A stretch of DNA of 64,000 bases from DATAEE01 sp963725145 (GCA_963725145.1 CAVRXL010000013.1:310001-374000), one strand, 5' to 3'; positions 7,339 through 16,474 are shown, counted from the first letter of the stretch. The notes: generated by a model not told the origin, from the letters alone. Program-made: numbers and translations.

Positions 7339-8912
7339 GGCTCCTGGAGTTCTGGTCCTCGCATCGCGCGGAGCTCGCACGGCTCGCGGGGGAGCACGTG
7401 TTCCTCGTCGCGATCTCGACGCTCGCCGCGATCGCGATCGGCCTGCCGCTCGGCATCTTCGCCGCCAGGCGCCCGCGCGCCGGGCGTCCAATCGTCGCGA
7501 TCGCGAACGTCGTGCAGACCATTCCGAGCCTGGCGCTGCTCGGGTTCCTCATTCCGATTCCGTTCGTCGGGCTCGGCGCCCGCGCGGCGCTCGTCGCGCT
7601 CGTGTTGTACGCGCTGCTGCCCATCGTCCGGACGACGGCGGCGGGGCTGACGGCGGTGGATGCGGCGCTCAAGGAGGCGGGGACGGCGCTCGGGATGACG
7701 TCCCGTCAGCTCCTGCGTCTCGTCGAGCTGCCCCTCGCGCTCCCGTCCATCGTCGCCGGCATCCGCGTCGCGGCCGTTGTCGGCGTCGGGACCGCGACGA
7801 TCGCGGCGGCGATCGGCGCCGGAGGACTCGGGGAGTACATCTTCCGCGGTCTCTCGATGGTGGATCCGATCGTGATCCTGGCGGGGGCGATCCCGGCGGC
7901 GGCGCTCGCGCTCGGCGTCGACAGCGCGTTGACGGCCGTCGAGCGACGGCTCGGGCCCGGCGGCGCGGCCCGGGCCCGCCTGACGGGACGCAAGCCGATC
8001 GGCATGATCGCGCTCCTGCTGATCTCTGCGGCAGCGGTCGCGGCGCTTTCGTTCCAGGTCGCGCGCGGCTCGGGTCGAGCCGTCATCCGGGTCGGCTCGA
8101 AGAATTTCACCGAGCAGCTCGTGCTCGGAGAGATCGTCGCCGGCGCGATCGAACGGTGGTCCAACGTGGCGGTCGAGCGCCGGCTCAACCTGGGGGGGAC
8201 GTTCATCTGCGATCGCGCGGTGAGAGCCGGCGAAATCGACGTGTACGTCGAGTACACCGGCACCGCGCTCACGGCTATCTTCAAAGAGTCACCGGGCGCG
8301 GAGCGCGGGCCTCTCAGGCCCGCGGCTCGTTCGACGGAGGTCTTCAATCGTGTCCGCGACCGATATGCCGCCGCCGGCGTGACGCTCTCGGCGCCGCTGG
8401 GATTCGACAACACGTTCGCCATTCTGGTGCGTAGCGCCGACGCGCGGCGGCTTGGGCTGAAGACGATCGAGGATGCCGTGCCGCACGCGCGGTCCTGGCG
8501 CGCCGGCTTCGGCTACGAGTTTCTCGAGCGCGCCGATGGCTACCGAGGGCTCGCCCGGGCCTACGGGCTTCGCTTCGCGGAGGAGCCGCGCGTCATGGAT
8601 CTGGCGCTGATGTATCGCGCCCTCGCGGACGGTCAGGTCGATCTGATCGCGGGCGACGCGACGGCCGGGCTCATCGCCGGCCTCGGTCTCTTCATGCTCG
8701 AGGACAACCGGCATTATTTTCCGCCCTACGAGGCGGCGCCCGTCGCACGCACCGCGACGCTGCTGGCGCATCCAGATGTCGCGGCCGCGCTCGCGCGGCT
8801 GGCGGGCGCCATTTCCGCCGCCGACATGCGCGCGATGAACTACGCCGTCGACGCGCAGCATCGCGATCCGGCCGCGGTCGCGAGTGAGTTCCTGAGCCGG
8901 ACCTTCCCATGA
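7335..8912 (+). CDS. Fused osmoprotectant ABC permease and substrate-binding protein
   Basis: This 525-residue membrane protein starts at the ATG overlapping the ATPase stop. Residues about 15-210 form an OpuCB-type permease, with the EAA-like loop AALKEAGTALGMTSRQLLRLVELPLALPSI. A further transmembrane segment (about 225-245) leads into an OpuAC-type binding domain (RVGSKNFTEQLVLGEIVAGAIE; VYVEYTGTAL; FDNTFAILVR; DLIAGDATAGLIAGL). Such fusions occur in osmoprotectant, choline and bile-acid uptake systems. The substrate is not defined by sequence alone. A short GC-rich palindrome is translated in frame as AERGPLRPAAR near residue 325, inside the binding domain. Confidence 0.88.
   Translation: MRLLEFWSSHRAELARLAGEHVFLVAISTLAAIAIGLPLGIFAARRPRAGRPIVAIANVVQTIPSLALLGFLIPIPFVGLGARAALVALVLYALLPIVRTTAAGLTAVDAALKEAGTALGMTSRQLLRLVELPLALPSIVAGIRVAAVVGVGTATIAAAIGAGGLGEYIFRGLSMVDPIVILAGAIPAAALALGVDSALTAVERRLGPGGAARARLTGRKPIGMIALLLISAAAVAALSFQVARGSGRAVIRVGSKNFTEQLVLGEIVAGAIERWSNVAVERRLNLGGTFICDRAVRAGEIDVYVEYTGTALTAIFKESPGAERGPLRPAARSTEVFNRVRDRYAAAGVTLSAPLGFDNTFAILVRSADARRLGLKTIEDAVPHARSWRAGFGYEFLERADGYRGLARAYGLRFAEEPRVMDLALMYRALADGQVDLIAGDATAGLIAGLGLFMLEDNRHYFPPYEAAPVARTATLLAHPDVAAALARLAGAISAADMRAMNYAVDAQHRDPAAVASEFLSRTFP
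8304..8324. repeat. Palindromic element, CCTCTCAGG core, in frame in a coding region
   Basis: The arms CGCGGGCCT and AGGCCCGCG flank CTC, preceded by the GAGCGC shoulder shared with copies at 16418, 17071, 26208 and 43286. It lies within the OpuC fusion gene without breaking the frame. Confidence 0.75.
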
Positions 8913-9229
8913 GCGCGCGCGGCACCAGCTTCGCGTTGATCTGGATCTACTGGTCGTCGCTTATCTGGGTTCCGACGCTTCTGCGCGTTCTGGGAGTCAA
9001 GCCACGAAACCACAGCTGGCTCGCGCAGACTCTGGAAGTCTACCTCTGGCCGGTGCTGGCGCTGACCCCGGGGATGGCCCGCCTGTTCGGCTCCTCGGTA
9101 GCCGTGATTCACAACACGCCTATTCTCGCCGCGCTTGTCGGGGCCGTTCTCTGCACGGCTGTGTGGTGGGCGTGGTTCACGGCGCTCAGACAGATTCGGC
9201 GCCGCAGAGTTTATCAACGACCTTTCTAA
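8909..9229 (+). CDS. Small membrane protein of unknown function
   Basis: This 106-residue protein starts at an ATG overlapping the stop of the OpuC fusion gene. It has three hydrophobic segments (about residues 9-26, 43-58 and 68-92) and a very basic tail (RQIRRRRVYQRPF), consistent with a small inner-membrane protein whose C-terminus is cytoplasmic. I do not recognise the family. Translational coupling to the importer genes suggests co-expression, but a role in transport is only inference. Confidence 0.6.
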   Translation: MSARGTSFALIWIYWSSLIWVPTLLRVLGVKPRNHSWLAQTLEVYLWPVLALTPGMARLFGSSVAVIHNTPILAALVGAVLCTAVWWAWFTALRQIRRRRVYQRPF

Positions 9230-9264
9230 AGCACCTTGAGCACCTTGAGCACCGTGAGCACCTT
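9230..9264 (+). repeat. AGCACCTTG tandem repeat upstream of acnA
   Basis: There are four successive units: GCACCTTGA, GCACCTTGA, GCACCGTGA and GCACCTTAG. They sit between the small membrane gene and acnA, ending about 16 bp before the acnA start. This is one of the locus-specific word repeats in leaders of this window. Confidence 0.7.
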
Positions 9265-9280
9265 AGGTAATGATTGAGTG

Positions 9281-12034
9281 ATGGCTTCCCGCAATTCCTT
9301 CAACACACGGACGACACTCAAAGTCGGCAGCGAGCGTTTCACGATCTTCAGCCTGGCGGCGCTCGAGAAGGCCGGATTCCCGGCCGTTTCGCGCCTCGCG
9401 TACTCGCAGAAGATCCTGCTCGAGAACCTGCTCCGTCGCGAAGACGGCAAGTTCGTCGAGGCGGACGCGATCCGGGCGCTGTCGGCCTGGGATCCGGCGG
9501 CCGACCTGCAGCAGGAAATCGCGTTCATGCCGGCGCGCGTCCTCCTGCAGGACTTTACCGGCGTGCCGGCGGTCGTCGACCTCGCCGCGATGCGCGACGG
9601 CGTCGTCCGGCTCGGCGGCGATCCGAAGCGGGTCAACCCGCTGCAGCCCGTCGAGCTCGTCATCGATCATTCCGTGCAGGTCGACCACTTCTCGGAGCCG
9701 AACGCGTTCGAGCTGAACGCGCAGCTCGAGTTCTCGCGCAACCGCGAGCGGTACGTGTTCCTGCGCTGGGGCCAGGACGCCTTCAAGAACTTCCGCGTCG
9801 TCCCGCCCGACACCGGCATCGTGCATCAGGTCAACATCGAGTACCTGGCGCGCGTGGTCATCCGCGACGACGTCGCCGGCGAGACGCTCGCGTACCCGGA
9901 CACACTCGTCGGAACGGATTCACACACGACGATGGTGAACGGCCTCGGTGTCGTGGGGTGGGGCGTCGGGGGAATCGAGGCGGAGGCCGCGATGCTCGGC
10001 CAGCCGATTTCGATGCTCATCCCCGAGGTCCTCGGCTTCCGCCTCGTGAACCGGCTGCCCGAGGGGGCGACCGCCACCGATCTCGTGCTCATGGTCACGG
10101 AGCGGCTGCGCAAGCACGGCGTCGTGGGGAAGTTCGTCGAGTTCTTCGGCCCGGGGCTCGAGGACCTGACGATCGCCGACCGCGCGACCCTGGGCAACAT
10201 GTCGCCGGAGTACGGCGCGACGATTGCCATCTGCCCGATCGACGACATGACGCTCGACTATCTGCGTCTGACCGGCCGGGACGACCAGCACGTGAAGCTG
10301 GTCGAGGCGTACGCCAAGGAACAGGGACTGTTCCGCGTGCCGGGCGCCGCCGATCCGGCCTACGACGAGATCATCGAGCTCGACCTCTCGACCGTCGAGC
10401 CGAGCCTCGCCGGCCCGAAGCGCCCGCAGGATCGCGTCCCGCTCAAGCAGTCCAAGCTGCGGTTCACGCAGGCGCTCGAGACGATGCTGGGCGAGCGCAG
10501 GACGAAACCGGCGGCGACCGCGGCCAATCCGGGTGAGGCGACGCAGCCGCACGAGACGGGCGGCGTCGCCGTGGCGGTAGAGGAATCGCTGTCCGAGAGC
10601 GCCGCCGCGCTCGACCACGGCTCGGTGGTCGTCGCCGCGATTACGAGCTGCACGAACACGTCGAACCCGAGCGTGATGATCGGCGCCGGTCTGCTCGCGA
10701 GAAACGCCGTCCAGCGCGGGTTGACGACGAAGCCGTGGGTCAAGACGAGCCTGGCGCCCGGATCGATGGTCGTCACCGAGTACCTGAAGAAGGCAGGCCT
10801 GCTCCCGTACCTCGAAAAGCTCGGATTCAACCTGGTCGGCTACGGCTGCACGACCTGCATCGGCAACAGCGGCCCGCTGCCCGAGCCCGTCTCGTCGATC
10901 GTGAAGGACCGCAACCTCATCGTCGCGTCGGTTCTGAGCGGCAACCGCAACTTCGAGGGGCGCATCCAGTCACAGGTGAGGGCGAACTACCTCGCCTCGC
11001 CGCCGCTCGTTGTCGCGTACGCGCTCGCGGGCCGGATGCAGGTGGACCTCACGTCCGAGCCGATCGGCAGGGACCAGGAGGGGAAGGACGTCTATCTTCG
11101 CGACCTGTGGCCGACCGAACGGGAGATTCAGGAGACGATGCTCACGTCGGTCAAGTCCAGCATGTTTCGGGAGAGCTACGCGCAGGTGTTCGACGGCGAC
11201 CCGCGGTGGCGCCAGCTGCCGACGCCGACCGGCGACCGCTTCCAGTGGGAGGCGGACTCGACCTACATCCGCAACCCGCCGTTCTTCGAGGGCATCACGA
11301 TGGACCCGCCGGCGCCGACCGACATCCGCGGCGCGCGGGTCCTGGCGGTCCTCGGCGACAGCGTCACGACGGATCACATCTCGCCCGCCGGTTCGATCCC
11401 GACCGACAGCCCCGCGGGCAAATACCTGATCGCCAACGGCGTCACGCCGCGGGACTTCAACTCGTACGGCGCGCGGCGCGGCAACCACGAAGTGATGATG
11501 CGCGGCACGTTCGCGAACATCCGGCTTCGCAATCAGCTCGCGCCCGGAACCGAGGGCGGCTGGACGACGAAGCTCCCGTCGGGAGAGGTTGCGACCATCT
11601 ATGACGCGGCGATGGAGTACAAGGCGGCGAGCGTCCCGCTGGTCGTGCTGGCCGGGAAGGAGTACGGGTCGGGATCGTCGCGCGACTGGGCGGCGAAGGG
11701 CACGCTGCTGCTCGGCGTGAGGGCGGTCGTCGCGGAAAGCTTCGAGCGGATCCACCGCAGCAACCTCGTCAACATGGGGGTGCTGCCGCTCCAGTTCAAG
11801 CCGGGCGAGAGCATCTCGAGTTTGAAGCTCACGGGCCGCGAGGTGTACGAGATTGCCGTGGCGCTGGGCGGCCTCCGGCCGCGCGGCGACCTCTCCGTGC
11901 GCGCCGTCGCGGATGACGGCAGCGTCATCACGTTCCAGGCGGACGTGAGGATCGACACGCCGGAGGAGCTGATCGCGTTCAGGCACGGTGGGATTCTTCC
12001 CTATGTGCTCCGACAGCTCGTCAAGAGCAGCTGA
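9281..12034 (+). CDS. acnA: Aconitate hydratase (AcnA/IRP1 type)
   Basis: This cytoplasmic TCA-cycle enzyme of 917 residues interconverts citrate and isocitrate with a 4Fe-4S cluster. Family landmarks are GTDSHTTMVNGLGVVGWGVG, the cluster cysteines in TSCTNTSNPS and GCTTCIGNSG, and the swivel-domain segments LGDSVTTDHISPAG and GKEYGSGSSRDWAAKG near the C-terminus. Length and domain order (catalytic first, swivel last) are standard for AcnA. The ATG at 9281 is preferred over the GTG one codon earlier. The leader holds a short tandem repeat. A second, permuted aconitase-family enzyme lies at 26651. Confidence 0.96.
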   Translation: MASRNSFNTRTTLKVGSERFTIFSLAALEKAGFPAVSRLAYSQKILLENLLRREDGKFVEADAIRALSAWDPAADLQQEIAFMPARVLLQDFTGVPAVVDLAAMRDGVVRLGGDPKRVNPLQPVELVIDHSVQVDHFSEPNAFELNAQLEFSRNRERYVFLRWGQDAFKNFRVVPPDTGIVHQVNIEYLARVVIRDDVAGETLAYPDTLVGTDSHTTMVNGLGVVGWGVGGIEAEAAMLGQPISMLIPEVLGFRLVNRLPEGATATDLVLMVTERLRKHGVVGKFVEFFGPGLEDLTIADRATLGNMSPEYGATIAICPIDDMTLDYLRLTGRDDQHVKLVEAYAKEQGLFRVPGAADPAYDEIIELDLSTVEPSLAGPKRPQDRVPLKQSKLRFTQALETMLGERRTKPAATAANPGEATQPHETGGVAVAVEESLSESAAALDHGSVVVAAITSCTNTSNPSVMIGAGLLARNAVQRGLTTKPWVKTSLAPGSMVVTEYLKKAGLLPYLEKLGFNLVGYGCTTCIGNSGPLPEPVSSIVKDRNLIVASVLSGNRNFEGRIQSQVRANYLASPPLVVAYALAGRMQVDLTSEPIGRDQEGKDVYLRDLWPTEREIQETMLTSVKSSMFRESYAQVFDGDPRWRQLPTPTGDRFQWEADSTYIRNPPFFEGITMDPPAPTDIRGARVLAVLGDSVTTDHISPAGSIPTDSPAGKYLIANGVTPRDFNSYGARRGNHEVMMRGTFANIRLRNQLAPGTEGGWTTKLPSGEVATIYDAAMEYKAASVPLVVLAGKEYGSGSSRDWAAKGTLLLGVRAVVAESFERIHRSNLVNMGVLPLQFKPGESISSLKLTGREVYEIAVALGGLRPRGDLSVRAVADDGSVITFQADVRIDTPEELIAFRHGGILPYVLRQLVKSS

Positions 12035-12038
12035 GCCT

Positions 12039-12070
12039 TGTGGATTGTGGATTGCTGATTGTGGATTGGT
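12039..12070. repeat. GTGGATT-type word repeat between convergent genes
   Basis: The words TTGTGGATT, GTGGATT, GCTGATT and GTGGATTGG run between the stops of acnA and the VWA gene. They belong to the same CAATC/GATTG vocabulary as the repeats at 45623, 51375 and 52415. No strong hairpin is evident. Confidence 0.55.
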
Positions 12071-12076
12071 GACGGG

Positions 12077-12991
12077 TTATCGCGAGTACCCAGGCCTCGC
12101 GCGCACGGTCACTCCGCGGCGCTTCACTCGAACCTCCAGTGTGTGCCAGCCGTCCTCGGCGATGCCTTGCGGAGCGTACGCGATCACGTAGCGCTGGCGG
12201 AATTCGCCGAGCACTGATTTCAGCGTGGCCTGCAGCCTGCCGAAGTCGCCGGCGTCGAGCCGGCGGCCGCCGGTGGTTTCGACGATGTCGTCGAGAAACC
12301 TCGTCGCGGCGCGATAGTAGTCGCGCGGGTTAATCCTCCCTTGAACGCCGGGTATCCTCACGAAAGGCGCCACGGGCTCGCGTAATTCGACGGTGTACAC
12401 GACCGTCTCGCTGCGCTTCGCGACGGCGAGAACCCACGCGGGCTCGAGCCAGCTCCACGTGTCCAGTCCGTCCGTGAACAGCAGCACCAGCGAACGCCGG
12501 CCCCTGGCTCGCGTCGTCAGCAGCGCCGCGTAGACCGCATCGACGAGCGTGGTGGCTCCGGACGATTCGAGGCGGTCCAGCGAAGCAGCCAGCAGATCGA
12601 GGCGGCCGGTAAGCGGCAGCCGCTGCGACAGCTCCTCGGAGAACGTGATCAATCCGGCGCGATCGCCAGGCCTGAGATCGGCGATCGCCGATCGGACCCC
12701 GTCGGCGAGATGCTTCAGCTCGGCCTTGTCGAGGCTCGCGCTCGTGTCGAGCGTCAGCATGACGTCGATCGGATCCTCCGCGGAGAGCACGTGGTCGATC
12801 GTCTGACGCACGCCATTGTCGAATACTTCGAAATCGTCGGCTGTGAGGTCGGCGACCGGTTTCTCGTCGCGCACGACGAGCGCATCGACGCGGACCATCT
12901 CCACGCCCGACTTGAACATCGGCTGCTGCAGGGGAGCGCCGTCGAGCGTCAGCCATCCGAGGACGATGGCGAGCGCGGCGGTCGATTTCAC
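12077..12991 (-). CDS. Exported VWFA-related acidobacterial protein
   Basis: This 304-residue protein starts at a GTG overlapping the stop of the TPR gene (GTGA). A hydrophobic leader (TAALAIVLGWLTLDG) is followed by the acidobacterial VWFA-related domain: VRVDALVVRDEKPVADLTADDFEVFDNG, then a von Willebrand A fold with the metal-site motif DTSAS and LLFTDGLDTWSW. It ends in the family tail VRVKRRGVTVRARPGY. VWA folds usually mediate metal-dependent protein binding, but the partner here is unknown. A very similar protein sits at 56607-57464, also directly after a TPR gene. The upstream open frame is a shadow of that TPR gene. Confidence 0.85.
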   Translation of the reverse strand: MKSTAALAIVLGWLTLDGAPLQQPMFKSGVEMVRVDALVVRDEKPVADLTADDFEVFDNGVRQTIDHVLSAEDPIDVMLTLDTSASLDKAELKHLADGVRSAIADLRPGDRAGLITFSEELSQRLPLTGRLDLLAASLDRLESSGATTLVDAVYAALLTTRARGRRSLVLLFTDGLDTWSWLEPAWVLAVAKRSETVVYTVELREPVAPFVRIPGVQGRINPRDYYRAATRFLDDIVETTGGRRLDAGDFGRLQATLKSVLGEFRQRYVIAYAPQGIAEDGWHTLEVRVKRRGVTVRARPGYSR

Positions 12992-14106
12992 GGCCAGATC
13001 GCCTTGCGAAGCGCCGCGATCGATGCCTCCACACGGGTGAACTGGCCCAGTGAATACGCAGCCCACGGATCCGGCCGCCGGTCGGGCGGGCGGTGAAGAA
13101 AGTCGGCCGTGAGCAGTTGTCCCTGGAGCCACCGTGCGTGACTGAGGCCGACGGCGGCACGTTGCCCGTCCGGCCAGACCGCGAGCGCTTCGAGATACAG
13201 ACGCTCGGCCTCCTTCGCGCGCCCGTTCTGGTGTTGGAGGAGGGCCAGCAGGGTGCACGCCAGATACGTCAGCGGCGGCGACGGCTTCGACGATCGAACG
13301 ACTTCCAGCGTCGCCGTTGCCTCCCGCCGCCGGTTCTGAAGCATCATCGTCCGGCCGAGGCGCACGCGCGCCTCGATCTCGGCAGGATTCAGCTTCAGGG
13401 TCATCTCGTAAGCACCCGCGGCCTCCCGCAGCAGCCGGCGCCGGCGGGCTTCGGCGTCCTGGCGCGTTCGATTCGGAGGACCGTGGGTCGCGACGATCTC
13501 CAGCAGCGAATCGGCCGCTTCCAATTCGTTCATCGTCCCGAACCCGAGCTGGATTCTCGGGTCCCTCGGGTATGCGTCCATCGCGGCCTCGAAATGCGTG
13601 TGCGCCGCCAGCAGCCGCGGCGTGCCGTGCAGCAGCTCGCCGGCGGCAACGAACCAGCCGGCCGCGAAAGCGGGCTCTGTGTCCGTCGTGCGAAGCGCGG
13701 TACCAACGAGCGTTCTGCGCCGCCGCGGATCGACGATCGATCGCAGTCGCGTGATCACCGTCCGCCCCGAGGCAAGAAGCCAGGCCGCCTGATCTGACCG
13801 GTCATTCCGGACGGCCAGCCGCGCGGCTTCGAGATGTGCCATCGCGGCGGCCTGCAGCCACCGGACGAGGTCTTCGCGGGACGCGGCAGGGTAGAAGGGC
13901 GCCTTCTGTTCCGCCTTCCTCGGCGTGATCGTTTCGACGACGGCGTCTTGAAGCGGGTCCGGCGGCCACCCAAGGAGCGCCGCGTGAACCGTCGCGGCGC
14001 CCGACGCGACGTACTCGTCGATCAGGCGCTTGTAATCGTCGGGAGACCGGGCGCCCTGACCGGCCAGAGCCAGCACAGCAGCGATTGACGCGAACAGCGC
14101 GGTCAT
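12988..14106 (-). CDS. Exported TPR-repeat protein paired with VWA protein
   Basis: This 372-residue protein starts at an ATG whose first residues (MTALFASIAAVLALAGQGA) form a signal peptide. The middle and C-terminal parts contain helical TPR-like units (LREAAGAYEMTLKLNPAEIEARVRLGRTM, EAERLYLEALAVWPDGQRA). No enzyme motif is seen. It overlaps the following VWA gene by four bases. The same gene order recurs at 55299-57464, so the two proteins probably form a functional unit outside the cytoplasm (inference). Its start is divergent from queG. Confidence 0.78.
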   Translation of the reverse strand: MTALFASIAAVLALAGQGARSPDDYKRLIDEYVASGAATVHAALLGWPPDPLQDAVVETITPRKAEQKAPFYPAASREDLVRWLQAAAMAHLEAARLAVRNDRSDQAAWLLASGRTVITRLRSIVDPRRRRTLVGTALRTTDTEPAFAAGWFVAAGELLHGTPRLLAAHTHFEAAMDAYPRDPRIQLGFGTMNELEAADSLLEIVATHGPPNRTRQDAEARRRRLLREAAGAYEMTLKLNPAEIEARVRLGRTMMLQNRRREATATLEVVRSSKPSPPLTYLACTLLALLQHQNGRAKEAERLYLEALAVWPDGQRAAVGLSHARWLQGQLLTADFLHRPPDRRPDPWAAYSLGQFTRVEASIAALRKAIWP

Positions 14107-14109
14107 TGC

Positions 14110-14141
14110 CGCAGATTGACGCAGATGAACGCAGATGACGC
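14110..14141. repeat. GCAGATGAAC 10-bp tandem repeat between divergent genes
   Basis: Three 10-bp units (GCAGATTGAC, GCAGATGAAC, GCAGATGACG) occupy the space between the divergent TPR and queG genes. A two-unit relative lies at 43222-43243 beside another gene start. The position suggests a binding array or leader element. Confidence 0.65.
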
Positions 14142-14159
14142 AACCAATGTACGCGATTC

Positions 14160-14165
14160 TATAAT
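14160..14165 (+). promoter_or_regulatory. Candidate -10 box for queG
   Basis: A perfect TATAAT lies 16 bases before the queG GTG. The expected -35 position reads GACGCA, a poor match, so this would be an extended or weak promoter with a very short leader. Confidence 0.4.
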
Positions 14166-14181
14166 CGCCTGAGAGCGACCT

Positions 14182-15237
14182 GTGACCTCCGCTGACGTCA
14201 AAACCAAGGCGCGGGAGGTCGGCTTCGACCTGTGCGGCATCGCACCGGCGGAGCCGCTTCCCGAAACGCGCCACTTCCGGGAGTGGCTCGCGAGCGGCTA
14301 CGCCGGCGAGATGCGCTACCTGGGGCGCAGCGCCGCGCGCCGCGAAGATCCGCGGCGCGTGCTGAGGTCGGCGCGGTCGATCGTCGCGCTCGGCCTCCTC
14401 TACAACACCGATCGCCCGTATTCGACCGAGCAGCGAGACCCGGGCGCGGCGGCGATCTCCCGCTACGCGTGGGGCGATGACTATCACGCGGTCATCGACT
14501 CGAAGTTGACGGCGCTGTCCGATTGGATGCGAGCGCAGGTCGGGGAGTCGTTCGAGTCGAAGGCCTACGTCGACACCGGCCCCGTCCTCGAACGGCAGTA
14601 CGCGCAACGCGCCGGCATCGGGTGGATCGGGAAGAACACCTGTGTCATCAACCCCCGGCTCGGATCCTGGATCTTCCTCGCGGAGATTCTGACCAGCGCG
14701 TCACTCGATCCCGACCCGCCCGCGCTCGATCAGTGCGGGTCCTGCACGCTCTGCCTGGAGGCCTGTCCGACGGAGGCCTTCACCGCACCCCGGGTGCTCG
14801 ACGCGACGCGCTGCATCTCGTATCTGACCATCGAGCTGAAAGGGGAGATCCCGGAAACGCTTCGGGCCGGCGTCGGAACCCACGCGTACGGCTGCGACGT
14901 CTGCCAGGAGGTCTGCCCGTGGAACCTCGCGCCCTCGCCGTCCGTCTCCGGCGCTCGAGCGTGGCTCCCGCGCGCGGCGCTCGACGGCGCGTCGCTCGCC
15001 GCGTTGTGGCGCCTGCCGGACGATCGGCTCGACGCGCTCGTCGCGGACAGCGCGATGAGCCGGGCCGGCGTCCGCGGCCTGCGGAGAAACCTCGCCGTCG
15101 CGATCGGCAATTCAGGCGACGCGGAGGCGGCGGCCGCGCTGGTGGAGGTTGATCCAACCGAAGCGCCGTCGATCGAGGATCCGATGGTGGCCGGGCATGT
15201 GCAGTGGGCACGCACACGTTTGTGCGCAGTAAAATAG
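14182..15237 (+). CDS. queG: Epoxyqueuosine reductase
   Basis: This 351-residue cytoplasmic enzyme carries out the last step of queuosine synthesis, reducing epoxyqueuosine in tRNA with cobalamin and two 4Fe-4S clusters. The N-terminal region (FDLCGIAPAEPLPETRHFREWL; VDTGPVLERQYAQRAGIGWIGKNT) is the QueG catalytic part. The two cluster motifs are CGSCTLCLEACP and CDVCQEVCPW. The C-terminal part contains helical repeats, as in known QueG. It starts at a GTG just after a TATAAT box. The AlgH-family gene follows 6 bp after its stop, so the two are probably co-transcribed. Confidence 0.94.
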   Translation: MTSADVKTKAREVGFDLCGIAPAEPLPETRHFREWLASGYAGEMRYLGRSAARREDPRRVLRSARSIVALGLLYNTDRPYSTEQRDPGAAAISRYAWGDDYHAVIDSKLTALSDWMRAQVGESFESKAYVDTGPVLERQYAQRAGIGWIGKNTCVINPRLGSWIFLAEILTSASLDPDPPALDQCGSCTLCLEACPTEAFTAPRVLDATRCISYLTIELKGEIPETLRAGVGTHAYGCDVCQEVCPWNLAPSPSVSGARAWLPRAALDGASLAALWRLPDDRLDALVADSAMSRAGVRGLRRNLAVAIGNSGDAEAAAALVEVDPTEAPSIEDPMVAGHVQWARTRLCAVK

Positions 15238-15243
15238 GATCCA

Positions 15244-15792
15244 ATGTCCCTCGCCCCCACCCTTCTCTTGTCGATGCCTCAGCTGCAGGATCCCAATTTC
15301 GTCCGCACGGTCATTCTGCTTTGCGAGCACGAGCCTGACGGGGCGTTCGGCCTCGTCCTGAACCGTCCGACCGACGTCACGGCCGCGAGCGTCGTCCGGC
15401 TCGATCCGCCCGTGAGCGAAGGCAGCGGGATGATGCTCTGGATGGGCGGGCCGGTGGAGCCGCAACGAGGGTGGATTCTGCTCGGTGAAGAGCCGTCGGC
15501 GCCCGACGGCTCGTCGCGTCGAATCGTCGACGGCGTGTATTTGTCCGCGTCGCCCGTCTTGCTTCGCCGGGTCCTCGAGGAACGCCCGACGCCGCGCGCG
15601 CGCGTGCTCGCCGGTTACGCGGGCTGGGGCCCGAAACAGCTCGACGGAGAGCTCCAGCAGTCCTCCTGGCTGCTCGCCGAGGTGCAGCCCGATCTGATCT
15701 TCGACGTGGACGCCCTCGCGATGTGGGAGACGGCCATTCGCCGTCTCGGCGCCGACCCCACGGCGCTCCAGATGAGCCGGGGAGTGCATTGA
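15244..15792 (+). CDS. YqgE/AlgH family protein (UPF0301)
   Basis: This 182-residue cytoplasmic protein is clearly UPF0301: APTLLLSMPQLQDPNFVRTV near the start, GAFGLVLNRPTD, then YAGWGPKQLDGELQQSSWL. Its biochemical role is not settled; AlgH was linked to alginate regulation in Pseudomonas. It follows queG after 6 bp. It converges with the HEAT gene, with only 7 bp between the stops. Confidence 0.93.
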   Translation: MSLAPTLLLSMPQLQDPNFVRTVILLCEHEPDGAFGLVLNRPTDVTAASVVRLDPPVSEGSGMMLWMGGPVEPQRGWILLGEEPSAPDGSSRRIVDGVYLSASPVLLRRVLEERPTPRARVLAGYAGWGPKQLDGELQQSSWLLAEVQPDLIFDVDALAMWETAIRRLGADPTALQMSRGVH

Positions 15793-15799
15793 GAGAGAG

Positions 15800-16474
15800 T
15801 CATTTCCCTTCCACGATAGCGATCAGCTTGTTCCGCGCGAGCTCGTCCTTGCGTTTGCCGAGCTCCCTGATCAGCACCTCGCGCACGTCGCTGTCGCGAA
15901 CGCCGTCGAATAGATCGATCAATTCCTGAGTCGTCGCGCGCTGGGCCAGGGCTCGAACGGCGGCGGTCTGCAGGTCCTCGTCCGTCTCGGTTTTCACGAT
16001 CGCGACGAGCTTCTGCCGGGCCGCCGGGTCGCTGCGCTTCCCGAGCTCCCGCAGGATGACCGCCTTGACCTCCGCATCCTTCTGTCCGTCGTAGAGCTCG
16101 ACGACCGCGGCCGTGTCGCTCCGCTGGGCGAGGTAGCGGATGGCCGTCTCTCGCAGATCCGAGTCGGGGTCCTGCTTCGCGATCGAGACGAGCTTCTGCC
16201 GCGCCTGCTGATCGTCCCGCTGCGCGATCTGGCGGAGCAGCAGTTCCCGGAGCTCGTGGTCCTTCTCGGAGTCGTACATCGCGATGAGCCGCGGTGTGTC
16301 CGCCTGCTGCACGATCGCGCGGAGCGCCATCTCGCGGAGCTCCGGATCGACAGTCGGGCGTGTGTCCTTGGCTGGTGCCTGAGCCGTTTGGACCGGGCCA
16401 CCCGGGGCCGCCTGGAGCGCCGGGCCTCTCAGGCCCGGCGAAAACAGCACGACGGCGATGAGCATGGCTTTCAC
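15800..16474 (-). CDS. Exported HEAT-repeat protein
   Basis: This 224-residue protein starts at a GTG overlapping the previous stop. A signal peptide is followed by SPGLRGPALQAAPGG, encoded by a palindromic element. The mature part is regular helical repeats of about 31 residues (LIAMYDSEKDHELRELLLRQIAQRDD, then VELYDGQKDAEVKAVILRELGKRSD and LIDLFDGVRDSDVREVLIRELGKRKD), a HEAT-like solenoid. It is the last gene of the sigma-factor operon. The repeats strongly resemble the C-terminal half of the 17691-19043 protein, suggesting duplication within the operon. Confidence 0.8.
   Translation of the reverse strand: MKAMLIAVVLFSPGLRGPALQAAPGGPVQTAQAPAKDTRPTVDPELREMALRAIVQQADTPRLIAMYDSEKDHELRELLLRQIAQRDDQQARQKLVSIAKQDPDSDLRETAIRYLAQRSDTAAVVELYDGQKDAEVKAVILRELGKRSDPAARQKLVAIVKTETDEDLQTAAVRALAQRATTQELIDLFDGVRDSDVREVLIRELGKRKDELARNKLIAIVEGK
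16418..16440. repeat. Palindromic element, CCTCTCAGG core, within signal region of a HEAT gene
   Basis: The arms CGCCGGGCCT and AGGCCCGGCG flank CTC, after GGAGCGC. It is translated on the minus strand as GLRGPALQ at the likely signal-peptide junction. Confidence 0.75.
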
